Origin: Rivularia sp963920925
Lineage (GTDB): Bacteria > Cyanobacteriota > Cyanobacteriia > Cyanobacteriales > Nostocaceae
DNA length: 64,000 nucleotides
NCBI RefSeq assembly: GCF_963920925.1
Contig: NZ_CAWUDI010000036.1
Span: 1-64,000, forward strand
Reading direction: 5' to 3'
Each line of letters opens with the position of its first letter. Positions within the stretch are counted from its first letter, which is position 1. Below the pieces are notes generated by a model. That model saw only the letters and a program-made list of their open reading frames with translations, did no database searches and was not told the DNA's origin. Both the position numbers and the translations under genes were made by a program. Shown in pieces: positions 17,842 through 27,364 of the stretch.

Positions 17842-19632
17842 CTACTGAATATTGACTTCATGTAAATAGGTTCCCATTTGGAAATCATTGATTCGAGTAG
17901 TACTTCTACTGCGAATAAATGAGTCTGTATTATCGATCGCAGACTTGAGTTCCGATGCAGCAGCTTTGTCTAATTTGGCGATAATACGCTTTTTACTGTT
18001 ATACTCAGCTAGTTTGACTCGTGCTTTAGCGAAAGCTGGCGTACCTTCGGGTACCTCTTGCAGATATTCAATAGCAGTATTAAACTTACCTAATTCTGCT
18101 TGGTTATAAGCTTGTTGTAAAAGGTAAGTTGCTCTTACAAGCTGCTTTTGCTCGTATTCTGCTAACTTTTGCGCGATTAATTCACCATCTGAAGTTTCTT
18201 TGGGAATTTGACGCAGGTAATGTAAAGCAGCGCTGAAGTCTTTTTCTGCGGCTTTTTCATAAGCTTTTGCGAGATATTCGTCTTTGTGCAACTCAATATA
18301 AGCCTGCGCTTTCTTTACCAATACATCTGTTTTTGTTTGCCAATATGAAATATCGGGAATATCAACTGTACTGGTAATTACATCTCCCCAGCGTTTTTGT
18401 TCGGAAGCTATTTTCGCGGCTTCGTATTTCTGAGCGGCAACTTGCCATTCCTGCTGCCATTCACCAATTGTAGCTTGAGCCTCTGGATAAACATTACTAT
18501 CGGAAGGAATCGATTTTACTAAAGCGATCGCACCTTGCAAATCTCCAGATTGAAATTCTTTCTGTGCTTCAGATAATGTTTGATTTTCGCCCGATACTGG
18601 AGAATGATTCATCAAAGAATAAGCTCCAAATCCGATAATCGCAGAATTAGCAGCTAAGCCAATTTTCATTCCTGTTAATAAAGGAGATGAATCCGATTTT
18701 TCCGATTTGGAACTTCTAAAATAGCTATTATTTTGAGGAGTATCTGAGTAAACGGTATACTCCGCATCAATAATTTGAGCAGCTGCATCTACAGGAATAT
18801 GCTTGAGTGCTTGCAGTACATCTGAAGTTGTTTTAAAACGTTCTTGATGGTTGTAACGAGTCATTTTACTAATTATAGCAGCAACATAATCGCTAACTGC
18901 GGTATTTCGACTGCGCCACAATACTTCATTATTTGATGGGTGTTTTTTTAATTGTAGAGGTGTTAATCCCGTTAAAGCCTGAATAGCAATCATTCCCAAA
19001 GCATAAATATCGCTCGAAGGTTGAGTTTGCCCAATAAATTGTTCTGGAGGTATGTAACCTAAAGATGTAACCGGAATTGAATAAATAGGTAATACTTCAT
19101 CTTTTCCAAAATCAACTGGTTGAATGGAACCGAAATCAATTAATACTAATTTACCATCCCTGGCACGTCGAATTAAATTCTCTGGCTTGACATCGCAATG
19201 TATTACACCTTGAGAATGAACGTATTCTAAAATACTTAAAACATCTTTTAAGAACTTAACAACGTCGTTTTCGCTCCAAAAATGCTCTGGATTTTTATTT
19301 TCTGGTAATTCCGCACTGAGGGAATGTCCCTCAATAAATTCTTGCACCAAATAAAAACGTTCGTTTTCTTCAAAACAAGAAATTAGCTGAGGAATTTGTT
19401 TATGATGTCCCAAATGCTTGAGAGTACGAGTCTCGGTAAGAAAACGCAACCTCAAATCTTGCAAAAAACTCGGCTGTAAACTTGTTACCTTGAGTTGTTT
19501 TACAACACACTTAGGGTTGTTCGGATGTTCAATATCCACTGATATATATGTCTGTCCAAATACCCCTGCACCCAGGCTTTGGACAATTTGGTAACGCTCT
19601 TGCAGTACCTTTCCAATCATATAGTTGGTCAT
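17842..19632 (-). CDS. Membrane Ser/Thr protein kinase with helical-repeat C-terminus
   Basis: 596 residues. Kinase domain at about 8-275: LGAGVFGQTYIS, CVVKQLKV, VIHCDVKPENLI, LIDFGSI and GYIPPEQ. The catalytic loop is HCD rather than HRD (non-RD), while the catalytic Asp, Lys and Asn are kept. A hydrophobic segment near 333-350 is followed by about 200 residues of TPR-like helical pairs rich in Ala and Gln (AYEKAAEKDFSAALHYLRQIP and similar). It resembles the other kinase of this window in layout but not in its sensor part. It lies upstream of hsdM on the same strand, separated by about 120 bp of heptamer repeats, so co-transcription is uncertain. The ATG at 19620 is an alternative start. 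Confidence 0.92.
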   Translation of the reverse strand: MTNYMIGKVLQERYQIVQSLGAGVFGQTYISVDIEHPNNPKCVVKQLKVTSLQPSFLQDLRLRFLTETRTLKHLGHHKQIPQLISCFEENERFYLVQEFIEGHSLSAELPENKNPEHFWSENDVVKFLKDVLSILEYVHSQGVIHCDVKPENLIRRARDGKLVLIDFGSIQPVDFGKDEVLPIYSIPVTSLGYIPPEQFIGQTQPSSDIYALGMIAIQALTGLTPLQLKKHPSNNEVLWRSRNTAVSDYVAAIISKMTRYNHQERFKTTSDVLQALKHIPVDAAAQIIDAEYTVYSDTPQNNSYFRSSKSEKSDSSPLLTGMKIGLAANSAIIGFGAYSLMNHSPVSGENQTLSEAQKEFQSGDLQGAIALVKSIPSDSNVYPEAQATIGEWQQEWQVAAQKYEAAKIASEQKRWGDVITSTVDIPDISYWQTKTDVLVKKAQAYIELHKDEYLAKAYEKAAEKDFSAALHYLRQIPKETSDGELIAQKLAEYEQKQLVRATYLLQQAYNQAELGKFNTAIEYLQEVPEGTPAFAKARVKLAEYNSKKRIIAKLDKAAASELKSAIDNTDSFIRSRSTTRINDFQMGTYLHEVNIQ

Positions 19633-20103
19633 GAGCTAGTTACTTAATCACTCCATTACTTAGGTTTTCGCAGCATCCCTTAGATTTCCGGAAATCCTTA
19701 TGAATTAATAGCTTGAAGCATTTATTTGTTATTCTGTAAATGTAATAAATACTGGAATATATGTATATTTTCATATCAATATATAGTTATATACCTTTTC
19801 AGGTACTGAGTAAAAAATATTTCAACCGCTTTAGAGTATAAGAATTATTTTTTACCAATACCATATTTCCGTAGCGATATTTTTTGTATCAGGTATTGCT
19901 ACACGGTATATGGAGAGGGAGTTAAGCGGTTAAGAGTTAGGAGTTGGTAATTGGTAATTCTTGTCCCCATCTCCCCATCTCTCCCTCTCCACCCTCTCCC
20001 CACCTCATATCTATAAACTTTTGTATCTATACTCAGAATTTCTGAGCAAAATTTCCGATAAATAACCGAGATATTTTTTTATACTAATATTTTGTACTGA
20101 CTA
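19633..20103. other. Divergent intergenic region between kinase and CAP gene
   Basis: About 470 bp. The half next to the kinase is AT-rich and could hold both promoters, but no element could be assigned. Around 19916-20010 it contains TTAGGAG-type and CCCCATCTC-type short repeats. No gene seen. Confidence 0.4.
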
Positions 20104-20763
20104 ATGGAAACTAAGAATAAAACAGGGGCTTGGTGGAAATATGTACTCTTATTTACATTGCTTTTAACATTTAGACCAATTTCCTTTTTTATCCGACAGG
20201 CGCAAAGCGGGCACCCACTGGACGTTAACTACTTTTGGACTGAACTTTCACCATTTGGATTATTGCAACATTGTTACAACGGTAACGGCGGTAAGGATTG
20301 GAAAATTGGTGAATGTAAAATAACGGCTTTAAATGCAGAACAATTACGTAATCTGCCTTCCATCAGAAAGTTTGCTCTCTCTCTTGTTAATCGCGATCGC
20401 AATATCAATAATTTACCTTCTTTGGGAGAGGATAAACTACTTACGAGAGCAGCGCAACTTCATGCAGAAGATATGCTTTCGAGAAGATATTTCAACCATG
20501 TGTCTCCCGAAGGTACAAATCCCCGTCAACGTTATCTAATAGTTGGTGGTAGTAGCCAGTTAGGAGTTGGTGAAAATATAGCTACAGGTGCTACCAAAGG
20601 TTTAGGCTTGACTTACGGTGAAACAGAAAAATGGCAGCGCGGTTGGATGTATAGCAATGGGCATCGCGCTAACCTTCTGACTCCGGAATATAGAAAATTT
20701 GGCTATGGAATTGCTGTTGGTGCTGATGGGCAAAGTTATGCGGTGCAGATGTTTTCTGATTAA
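20104..20763 (+). CDS. CAP-domain (SCP/PR-1-like) exported protein
   Basis: 219 residues. An N-terminal hydrophobic segment (about 11-30) should export or anchor it. Residues about 80-219 form a CAP domain: LLTRAAQLHAEDMLSRRYFNH, SPEGTNPRQR, VGENIATG, a WM.S.GHRANLL block and FGYGIAVGADG. The His and Glu that line the CAP cavity (LHAEDM, GENI, GHR) are present. Bacterial CAP proteins are secreted and mostly of unknown function, with lipid binding or cell-wall roles proposed. It is convergent with the FAD oxidase gene, only 38 bp apart. Confidence 0.92.
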   Translation: METKNKTGAWWKYVLLFTLLLTFRPISFFIRQAQSGHPLDVNYFWTELSPFGLLQHCYNGNGGKDWKIGECKITALNAEQLRNLPSIRKFALSLVNRDRNINNLPSLGEDKLLTRAAQLHAEDMLSRRYFNHVSPEGTNPRQRYLIVGGSSQLGVGENIATGATKGLGLTYGETEKWQRGWMYSNGHRANLLTPEYRKFGYGIAVGADGQSYAVQMFSD

Positions 20764-20801
20764 GCGCTTGTTGCCACTCTTAGAACCATTCTTCACCAAT
20801 A

Positions 20802-22253
20802 TTAAAAAATACCTGGAGTGGGTGTTAGCACATTTCTAGAATCATAGCGTCGCTTTGCACTAACGAGCTTACCCCAGTAAGGGCGAAAATGCTGCTTCCA
20901 ATCTTTTTGAGTCAGAGGAATTGCGTCTATGGGATAAAAATCACCACCAAGGTTACGATTCTCTTCAAATAGTCTGCGGTTGTCAGCTACCATCCGCTCC
21001 ACAACTGCATCTTCAGGTGGAACTGCGGTTCGCAAGATTGCAAATAAAAATACAATTTCCTCTTGGGGAACTCTAAACAACGGCAGTTGAAAGCGCTTGG
21101 TTTTCACTGGATACAGCAATACTGCACCTTGCCCTGTATCGGAAACAGTTAAGTCAGAAACAACGTCACCGACAAAGCTTTCCACCTTTGAATCAGGTAC
21201 AAATAAATCCAACCAGGGATGAGGAAAATACCATACTCCAATTGACTTAAGTTGTTCGACTAAAGGTGCTAAGCGGTTGATAAAGTCGAAATAAGATTTG
21301 TCTTCTATTTGTTCGCTGCCAGGAATATAGTTTAAATCCTGCAATAGCGTATTATTATCGGGAGGAGTTTCTCGATTGTAAAAGCTTGCCACTTCTAATA
21401 AATAACGCCACCCGCCATTTCCTGACGGTACTACCTGCCCTTCTAAAAAGCTGAACCGTTCATCAGCAACAAGTAAACGTTGCACGTTAACAAAAGTAGC
21501 TAAATCATCGTAAAACAACTGAAATACGCGAGCTTTCTCAAAAGCGGGAATCAACTTTATAGTTGCTTTGACTATAATTGCACATTGACCCAACCCTGCT
21601 AACACAGCTGCAAATAAATCTCGATTTTGTTCGCGAGAACAAGTCATCAGCTTCCCGTTACCCGTGACTACTTCTAACGACAATACATTATCAACTTGTA
21701 CCCCGTTACGATAGCTTGTACCACCAATACCTCCTAAAGACAAAGTACCGCCTATAGAAAGTTCTATATAATCCGTGAAAACAGGTGGTGTCAATCCTTG
21801 CTGTAAAGTTGCTTGCAATAGCTCCCTCCATAGTACCCCTGCATCTACTTCTGCTCGATCTGAAGTAATAGAATGAATTTGGTTAAGAGTACTAGTGTCA
21901 ATGACTACGCCTGATTCTACCTGAGACTGGCCGTAAACAGAATGAGCTTGACCTCGTGCGGCAACTTTAATATTATGAGCTTGGGCAAATTTAATAATGC
22001 GGATAATATCTTCTACTGAACCTGGTTTGAGTACGGCTTTTGGCTGGCGATTTATAATGTGACCAAAATCATCTGAGAAAGCTGTAAGTACCGCTTCGTC
22101 AATCAGAAGTTCTCCATCTAGTTGTGGTATATCTGCTATGGAGCCAGTATTAGCAGAAGTTACCCAGGAATTATTTACTAAATCAAACCCGATTACAGTT
22201 ACACCTACAACCAAGCCTTGTAAAATATTACGGCGGGAAATATTGTTTTTCAT
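20802..22253 (-). CDS. Tat-exported FAD oxidoreductase, cytokinin dehydrogenase-like
   Basis: 483 residues from the ATG at 22253. It begins with a twin-arginine signal (SRRNILQGLVVG) and a hydrophobic stretch. The FAD-binding PCMH domain follows: KPGSVEDIIRIIKFAQ, ARGQAHSVYGQSQ with the His that in plant cytokinin dehydrogenase carries FAD covalently, and LGGIGGTSYRNGVQVDNV. The C-terminal half has the cytokinin-binding-domain pattern (YFPHPWLDLFVPDSKVESF). Plant enzymes and a characterised Nostoc homologue cleave the N6 side chain of cytokinins. Substrate here is inferred. A histidine kinase gene lies 57 bp upstream on the same strand, so the two may be one transcription unit. Confidence 0.88.
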   Translation of the reverse strand: MKNNISRRNILQGLVVGVTVIGFDLVNNSWVTSANTGSIADIPQLDGELLIDEAVLTAFSDDFGHIINRQPKAVLKPGSVEDIIRIIKFAQAHNIKVAARGQAHSVYGQSQVESGVVIDTSTLNQIHSITSDRAEVDAGVLWRELLQATLQQGLTPPVFTDYIELSIGGTLSLGGIGGTSYRNGVQVDNVLSLEVVTGNGKLMTCSREQNRDLFAAVLAGLGQCAIIVKATIKLIPAFEKARVFQLFYDDLATFVNVQRLLVADERFSFLEGQVVPSGNGGWRYLLEVASFYNRETPPDNNTLLQDLNYIPGSEQIEDKSYFDFINRLAPLVEQLKSIGVWYFPHPWLDLFVPDSKVESFVGDVVSDLTVSDTGQGAVLLYPVKTKRFQLPLFRVPQEEIVFLFAILRTAVPPEDAVVERMVADNRRLFEENRNLGGDFYPIDAIPLTQKDWKQHFRPYWGKLVSAKRRYDSRNVLTPTPGIF

Positions 22254-22310
22254 CACTTTTCATCATGTGCGCTCAAATGATTATCATACTTTTTGGTACA
22301 TTATGAAACT

Positions 22311-23966
22311 TTATTTATTAGGAATTACAGGGATTTCAATGATAAATTCTGTTCCTTTTCCTAATTTTGAATTACAATAAATTTTACCGTTATGTTTGGA
22401 AACGATAATTTTATAAGTAATAGATAAACCCAATCCCGTACCGTCACCAACTGGTTTGGTTGTAAAAAATGGGTCAAATATTTTTGAATGTACTTCTTCT
22501 GTCATTCCACAACCATTATCAGCGATTCTAATTACTACATAATTGTTATCGGATAATTCTGTAATAATCTGAATTTGTGGCTTTAAAGATTGATTTTTAT
22601 TCTCATCTATTTCTTTTTCCAATCCATCGATAGCATTAGCAATAATATTCATTAAAGCTTGATTTAATTGACTGGGATAACATTCAATTAATGGAAGTTT
22701 ACTATACTGTTTAATAATAGCGATTTCGTCAGAATATGCTTTTGACTTCAAACGATTTTGCAGAATCATCAAAGTACTATCAATACCTTCATGAATATCT
22801 ACTTGCTTGAAATCCGCTTCATCGAGACGGGAGAAATTACGCAACGACAGCACAATATCGCGAATACGCTGTGTTCCTACTTGCATTGACTGATGAATTT
22901 TAAAAATATCTTCTTTCAGAAAATCAAGTTCAATAGCTTCAATTTCATCTTGAATTTCTATGGGAGAATTAGGAAAATATTCTTGATAAAGTTCTACTAA
23001 TTTTAATAAATCTTGAAAATACTGTTTCGCATGAGTAATATTTCCATCAATAAATGTGATGGGATTATTAATTTCGTGAGCAACTCCTCCAACTAATTGC
23101 CCCAATCCAGACATTTTTTCTGTATGAATTAGCTGAATTTGAGTATCTTGAAGTTCTTGTAGAGTCTCTTGAATCTGATGATTCTTATCGCTTAACTCTT
23201 GGGTTCTTTCTTGTACTCTTATTTCAAGCTGCTGATTAGCTTTTTGTAATTCAGCTTCAGCAATTTGACGCTGCTTTAAATACTCGTTTAATAATCGCAT
23301 TACTATCAGCCATGCTGGAATCAACATTACTAAACTAAAGCCCGCAAACAAACTGGTAAATAATAGCTGTTTGCGATATCTAATAACTTTATCTTGAAGT
23401 TGTTCGGAGATGGCAAGATTGATTTTTTCTACACCATCATGATATTTTTGTTTCTCGGATTGATATTGTTTGCTTGATAATAGTGCTTGTGATAATTCCT
23501 TTTGACCATTTTTTACCAAATCAAAAGATTGGTATTCCATTTGCACTAATTTTTGATTTGCAATATCAGTTTTTTTCGCATTTTTACTAGAATATACTTT
23601 TGGTGCTAAACTAATCGAATTTTTGATAGCAGCATCTAACTTTGGTTCAAATTGCCGGTATCTTTTCTCCCACATCCGATTACCTGTAGCGGCATTCATG
23701 CGTGATGACATTGTTAATACTTCATCAAGATAGACAATTTCATTACTTAAGGTTTGAAGCTGTAGTTCGGATGTCATTATATTTTTAAATTTGTCATACG
23801 CTCGCCAAGTTAAAACAATTTGAGGTACAAACAAAAATACAGTTAGCGCTGCTGTTGTCTTAATTGTTATAGATGGATGTTGAGTAATAAAACGGTAAAA
23901 TTTGCTTGAATAAAGACTTGATTCTTTTTTCTTTACAGCCGAACCTCTTAAAATATTATGTAACAT
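22311..23966 (-). CDS. Membrane sensor histidine kinase
   Basis: 551 residues from the ATG at 23966 (a GTG two codons upstream is possible). Two membrane helices at about 35-55 and 200-220 frame an extracytoplasmic helical sensor region. A coiled coil with QLEIRVQERTQEL leads into the kinase: H-box GGVAHEINNPITFIDGN with the phospho-accepting His, N-box NIIANAIDGLEKE, G1 RIADNGCGM, F-box and G2 GTGLGLSI. No receiver domain is attached and no response regulator is adjacent. Its downstream neighbour on the same strand is the cytokinin-dehydrogenase-like gene; whether they act together is inference. Confidence 0.93.
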   Translation of the reverse strand: MLHNILRGSAVKKKESSLYSSKFYRFITQHPSITIKTTAALTVFLFVPQIVLTWRAYDKFKNIMTSELQLQTLSNEIVYLDEVLTMSSRMNAATGNRMWEKRYRQFEPKLDAAIKNSISLAPKVYSSKNAKKTDIANQKLVQMEYQSFDLVKNGQKELSQALLSSKQYQSEKQKYHDGVEKINLAISEQLQDKVIRYRKQLLFTSLFAGFSLVMLIPAWLIVMRLLNEYLKQRQIAEAELQKANQQLEIRVQERTQELSDKNHQIQETLQELQDTQIQLIHTEKMSGLGQLVGGVAHEINNPITFIDGNITHAKQYFQDLLKLVELYQEYFPNSPIEIQDEIEAIELDFLKEDIFKIHQSMQVGTQRIRDIVLSLRNFSRLDEADFKQVDIHEGIDSTLMILQNRLKSKAYSDEIAIIKQYSKLPLIECYPSQLNQALMNIIANAIDGLEKEIDENKNQSLKPQIQIITELSDNNYVVIRIADNGCGMTEEVHSKIFDPFFTTKPVGDGTGLGLSITYKIIVSKHNGKIYCNSKLGKGTEFIIEIPVIPNK

Positions 23967-24152
23967 TTTCACGCCCTGTAACTAGCAATTATATGTATAG
24001 TTTTCCCCTAAATGTGATTTATCTAACATCAGGTGATGGGGATGGGGAGACAAGGGGACAAGGAGAAATATTAAGCTTCTAACTTCTAACTCCCAACTCT
24101 TAACTCAGGAATAATGGGATATTGTTAAAGAACAAAGAAACGTGAAGTAAAG

Positions 24153-25322
24153 ATGAAGCTGGCAGCAAGAATTAGTCAGGTATCGCCTTCTCTAACTTTG
24201 GCGATCGCCGCGAAAGCCAAGGCTATGAAAGCGGAAGGTATTGATGTTTGTAGTTTTAGCGCTGGGGAGCCGGATTTTGATTCGCCAGCCCATGTTAAGG
24301 CTGCGGCAAAGAAGGCATTGGATGAAGGAAAGACAAAATATGGCCCTGCGGCAGGTGAGCCGAAACTAAGGCAGGCGATCGCCGATAAGTTGCAAAGGGA
24401 AAATAATCTGCCTTATCAAGCGGAGAACATCATCGTTACGAATGGTGGTAAGCATTCTCTGTTTAATTTAATGCAGGCTTTGATTGAACCGGGTGATGAG
24501 GTAATTATTCCCGCACCTTACTGGGTGAGCTATCCAGAGATGGTTAAGTTAGTCGGCGGCAATCCAGTAATTGTCATGACTGATGAAGCAAATGGGTATA
24601 AAATACAGCCGGAAATCTTGAGAAGCGCAATTACGCCGAAGACTAAATTATTCGTTTTGAATTCACCATCTAATCCTACGGGAATGGTGTACACACCCGA
24701 AGAAATCAAAGCTTTAGCGGAAGTGATTGTTGAGAAAGATATTTTAGTCGTTTCCGACGAGATTTATGAAAAAATCCTTTATGACGGTGCAAAACATTTG
24801 AGTATCGGCTCGTTAAACGACGAAATATTTGCTCGCACTATTGTTAGTAACGGTTTCGCCAAAGGTTACTCAATGACGGGTTGGCGTTTGGGTTATTTAG
24901 CTGCACCCGTGGAATTAATTAAAGCAGCAACCATCGTTCAAGGTCATAGTACATCTAATGTCTGTACCTTTGCTCAATATGGTGCTATTTCTGCCTTGGA
25001 AGAATCGCAAGATTGCGTTGAAGAAATGCGTCAAGCTTTCGCAAAACGTCGCAAAGTAATGTTAGAAAGAATCAACGCCATTCCCGGATTAAGTTGCATT
25101 CAACCCGACGGTGCATTTTATTTGTTTCCAAGCATCAGCGAAACTGGCTTAAAATCCTTGGAATTCTGCAAAACATTACTAGATGAGCATCAAGTAGCAG
25201 TAATTCCCGGTGTCGCTTTCGGTGCAGATAACAACATTCGTTTATCTTACGCCACCGATATGGCAACAATTGAAAAAGGCATGGATAGATTGGAGAAATT
25301 CGTGAAGTCAGTTAACGGTTAA
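24153..25322 (+). CDS. aspC: Class I pyridoxal-phosphate aminotransferase (aspartate aminotransferase)
   Basis: 389 residues, normal for subgroup Ib aspartate aminotransferases. Family blocks are in order: SFSAGEPDFDSP, KYGPAAGEPKLR, TNGGKHSLFN, LNSPSNPTGMVY, VVSDEIYEKILYDG, the PLP-lysine motif NGFAKGYSMTGWRLGY and RLSYATD-type C-terminal Arg that binds the substrate carboxylate. It moves amino groups between aspartate/oxaloacetate and glutamate/2-oxoglutarate in the cytoplasm. Some members also accept prephenate. It stands alone, with heptamer repeats upstream. Confidence 0.93.
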   Translation: MKLAARISQVSPSLTLAIAAKAKAMKAEGIDVCSFSAGEPDFDSPAHVKAAAKKALDEGKTKYGPAAGEPKLRQAIADKLQRENNLPYQAENIIVTNGGKHSLFNLMQALIEPGDEVIIPAPYWVSYPEMVKLVGGNPVIVMTDEANGYKIQPEILRSAITPKTKLFVLNSPSNPTGMVYTPEEIKALAEVIVEKDILVVSDEIYEKILYDGAKHLSIGSLNDEIFARTIVSNGFAKGYSMTGWRLGYLAAPVELIKAATIVQGHSTSNVCTFAQYGAISALEESQDCVEEMRQAFAKRRKVMLERINAIPGLSCIQPDGAFYLFPSISETGLKSLEFCKTLLDEHQVAVIPGVAFGADNNIRLSYATDMATIEKGMDRLEKFVKSVNG

Positions 25323-25493
25323 CAGTTAACAGTTATCAGTTATCAGTTGTTAATTAGCTGGTAACTGTTTTTTTAAACGCAGAGGAAAGGAAAGTAAAAG
25401 CAAAGTGACGCAGAGTTATTAGTGCAACTGATTTTAATCGCGGAAGAGTAAAATTGAATAATTAATGTATTTAAAATACTCGCTTCCAAATTT

Positions 25494-26459
25494 ATGGATA
25501 AATCGGAATTAGAAGCACAGTTGTTAGAAAATCCCGATCAATGGGTTCGTCGTGAAATCGCTAAAAACAAGAATACGTCTTCTAAAGTATTGCAAATGCT
25601 AGCTTACGATAAATTAAAATGGGTGCGTTTAGAAGTTGCAAGAAATCCTAACGCACCAGCCACTGCATTAGAATATTTAGCTGCTGATGAAGACAATGAA
25701 ATTTGCCGAGAAGTTGCTTTTAACCACAACACTCCGGTTAAGGTACTGGAAATTTTAGCCACACATGAAAATATTAAAATTCGTCAAGCTGTAGCATTTA
25801 ATTTCATCAATCCTAATCCTAATACTCCTGTTGCTCTACTTGAACAATTAGCTACAGATGAAAATTTTGAAGTTTACTGGCACGTATTGTATAATCCCAA
25901 AACACCAGTATCTTTGCTGTTTGAAGCGCTCGCAAAACATAAACAAGATGATGGTGTTCGTCATGCTTTAGCTAGTAATCCCAGCACACCTACTACCATA
26001 CTTGATGAGTTGGCTAATTGCGAGAATGAAGGCTGGGCGATTCTTCAAGAAATAGCTGATAATCCTAATACATCTCTGGCTACTCTTCAGGAATTGGCGA
26101 CTAATGAAGAGAACGAGTCTTCTGTACGAGAATACGCAATCTTCAATCCTAACTTAATTACTATTTCTTTACTTGAACAATTAGCCACCCATGAAGATTG
26201 GGAAATTCGCAGAAGTGTAGCAGCTAATCCAAATATACCTGAAACTTTATTTCAACAATTAGCTAATGATGAAGTTGAAGAGGTTCGTTCTCATGCATTA
26301 GCTATAAGGGTTCGTAATTCTCAAGATATAATTTAAGCGCCTAATACATTAGATAAAATAAAAAATAAAAAAACCCCGGTTCATGTTTTACAACATTTAG
26401 CTAAGGATGCTAATCGGATTGTTCGTGCTGCTGCAAAAACTAATCTAAAACCTGAATAA
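25494..26459 (+). pseudogene. LRV (variant leucine-rich) repeat protein with premature TAA
   Basis: The first ORF (280 residues, stop TAA at 26334-26336) is a run of ~24-residue repeats of the type NPNTPVALLEQLATDEN.EVR..VA, the pattern of variant leucine-rich repeats that stack as helices. The same frame continues past the stop for 40 codons to TAA 26457-26459. That extension holds a further typical repeat (TPVHVLQHLAKDANRIVRAAAKT). The longer protein therefore seems to have lost its last repeats through one nonsense change. The truncated product could still fold because the repeats are modular. No N-terminal Fe-S domain is present. Function unknown. Confidence 0.75.
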
Positions 26460-26527
26460 CAACAATTGAGATTATTGAACTATTTTAGTTTTATAATAAG
26501 GCAATACCATAATAATAAATTCCATTT

Positions 26528-26800
26528 ATGCAAGCTATACTTTTAAGTCGTGAGGAAGTTGCCCGACGTGCAAAGCTATTATACGAAAATGGCATACGTC
26601 AGAAAGTTGAGTCAGAAGATAACATCGGTAAAATGATTATTATTAATATTGAAACAGGTGACTATGAGATAGATGAAACTGGTTTAAAAGCAGCACGCAG
26701 CTTACGCCACAAATATCCAAACGCAAGACTTTTCGGTATTCGTATTGGCTATAATGTTGCGGCTTCATTTGGTGGTGGTATGGAGCGTGTATCTAAGTGA
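26528..26800 (+). CDS. Small conserved-type hypothetical protein, partner of aspartyl protease
   Basis: 90 residues, family not recognised. The first half is helical and charged (LLSREEVARRAKLLYENG); the middle has a beta-rich stretch (GKMIIINIETGDYEID), then AARSLRHKYPNARLFGIRIGY. There is no export signal. Its stop overlaps the GTG start of the aspartyl-protease gene (GTGA), so the two are translated together. The small size and strict pairing are like toxin-antitoxin or regulator-protease modules, but nothing in the sequence proves that. Confidence 0.75.
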   Translation: MQAILLSREEVARRAKLLYENGIRQKVESEDNIGKMIIINIETGDYEIDETGLKAARSLRHKYPNARLFGIRIGYNVAASFGGGMERVSK

Positions 26801-27162
26801 TTTCTGGTATTGTAATCAATAGACACGCTACAGTCAGATTAACATTTCTGCTTCCGAATGGCTCAAGATTACCAATTGAATTTGTCATAGATACAGGGTT
26901 TACTGACCATTTATGTTTGCCTTCAGAAACAGTCGCTCTATTAGGTTTGCCTTTTATATATGATATTCCTGCGAACTTGGCAGATAATAGCGAGGTTTCC
27001 TTACCAGTTCATGAAGCTATTATTATATGGAATGGGGAAGAACGAGAAGTTCGTGTCATTGCTACAGGAAGACGACCTTTACTTGGAACTGCTTTATTAG
27101 ACGAGCAAGAACTTGTAATTCAGTTTACCGAAGGTGGATTGGTAACAATTGAAGGGTTATAA
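26797..27162 (+). CDS. Retroviral-type (clan AA) aspartyl protease
   Basis: 121 residues starting at a GTG that overlaps the previous stop. The catalytic motif FVIDTGFTDHLCLP has the D-T-G of the retropepsin fold, which works as a homodimer with one DTG from each chain. The flap region and a C-terminal LLGTALLDEQELVIQF block (the hydrophobic-hydrophobic-Gly element) are present. The length matches single-domain bacterial retropepsin-like proteins. Its target is unknown; the co-translated 90-residue protein is a natural candidate partner. Confidence 0.88.
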   Translation: MISGIVINRHATVRLTFLLPNGSRLPIEFVIDTGFTDHLCLPSETVALLGLPFIYDIPANLADNSEVSLPVHEAIIIWNGEEREVRVIATGRRPLLGTALLDEQELVIQFTEGGLVTIEGL

Positions 27163-27364
27163 CTAATTTTACAAAACTGTTATTGAACGAATTTGTTCTG
27201 TAGGAATAAACCCTCTTTCTGCCAAAGTTAAATCGATTTGGTTGGCAACTTGAATTGTCGTTGTAACTTTGCCCATGTTTTTATTGTTTGTAGATATCAT
27301 CTAAGTAGTATTATGGTTTTTTAAACTTCTAACTCTCCATGCCCAATCCCCAATCCCCAATCCC

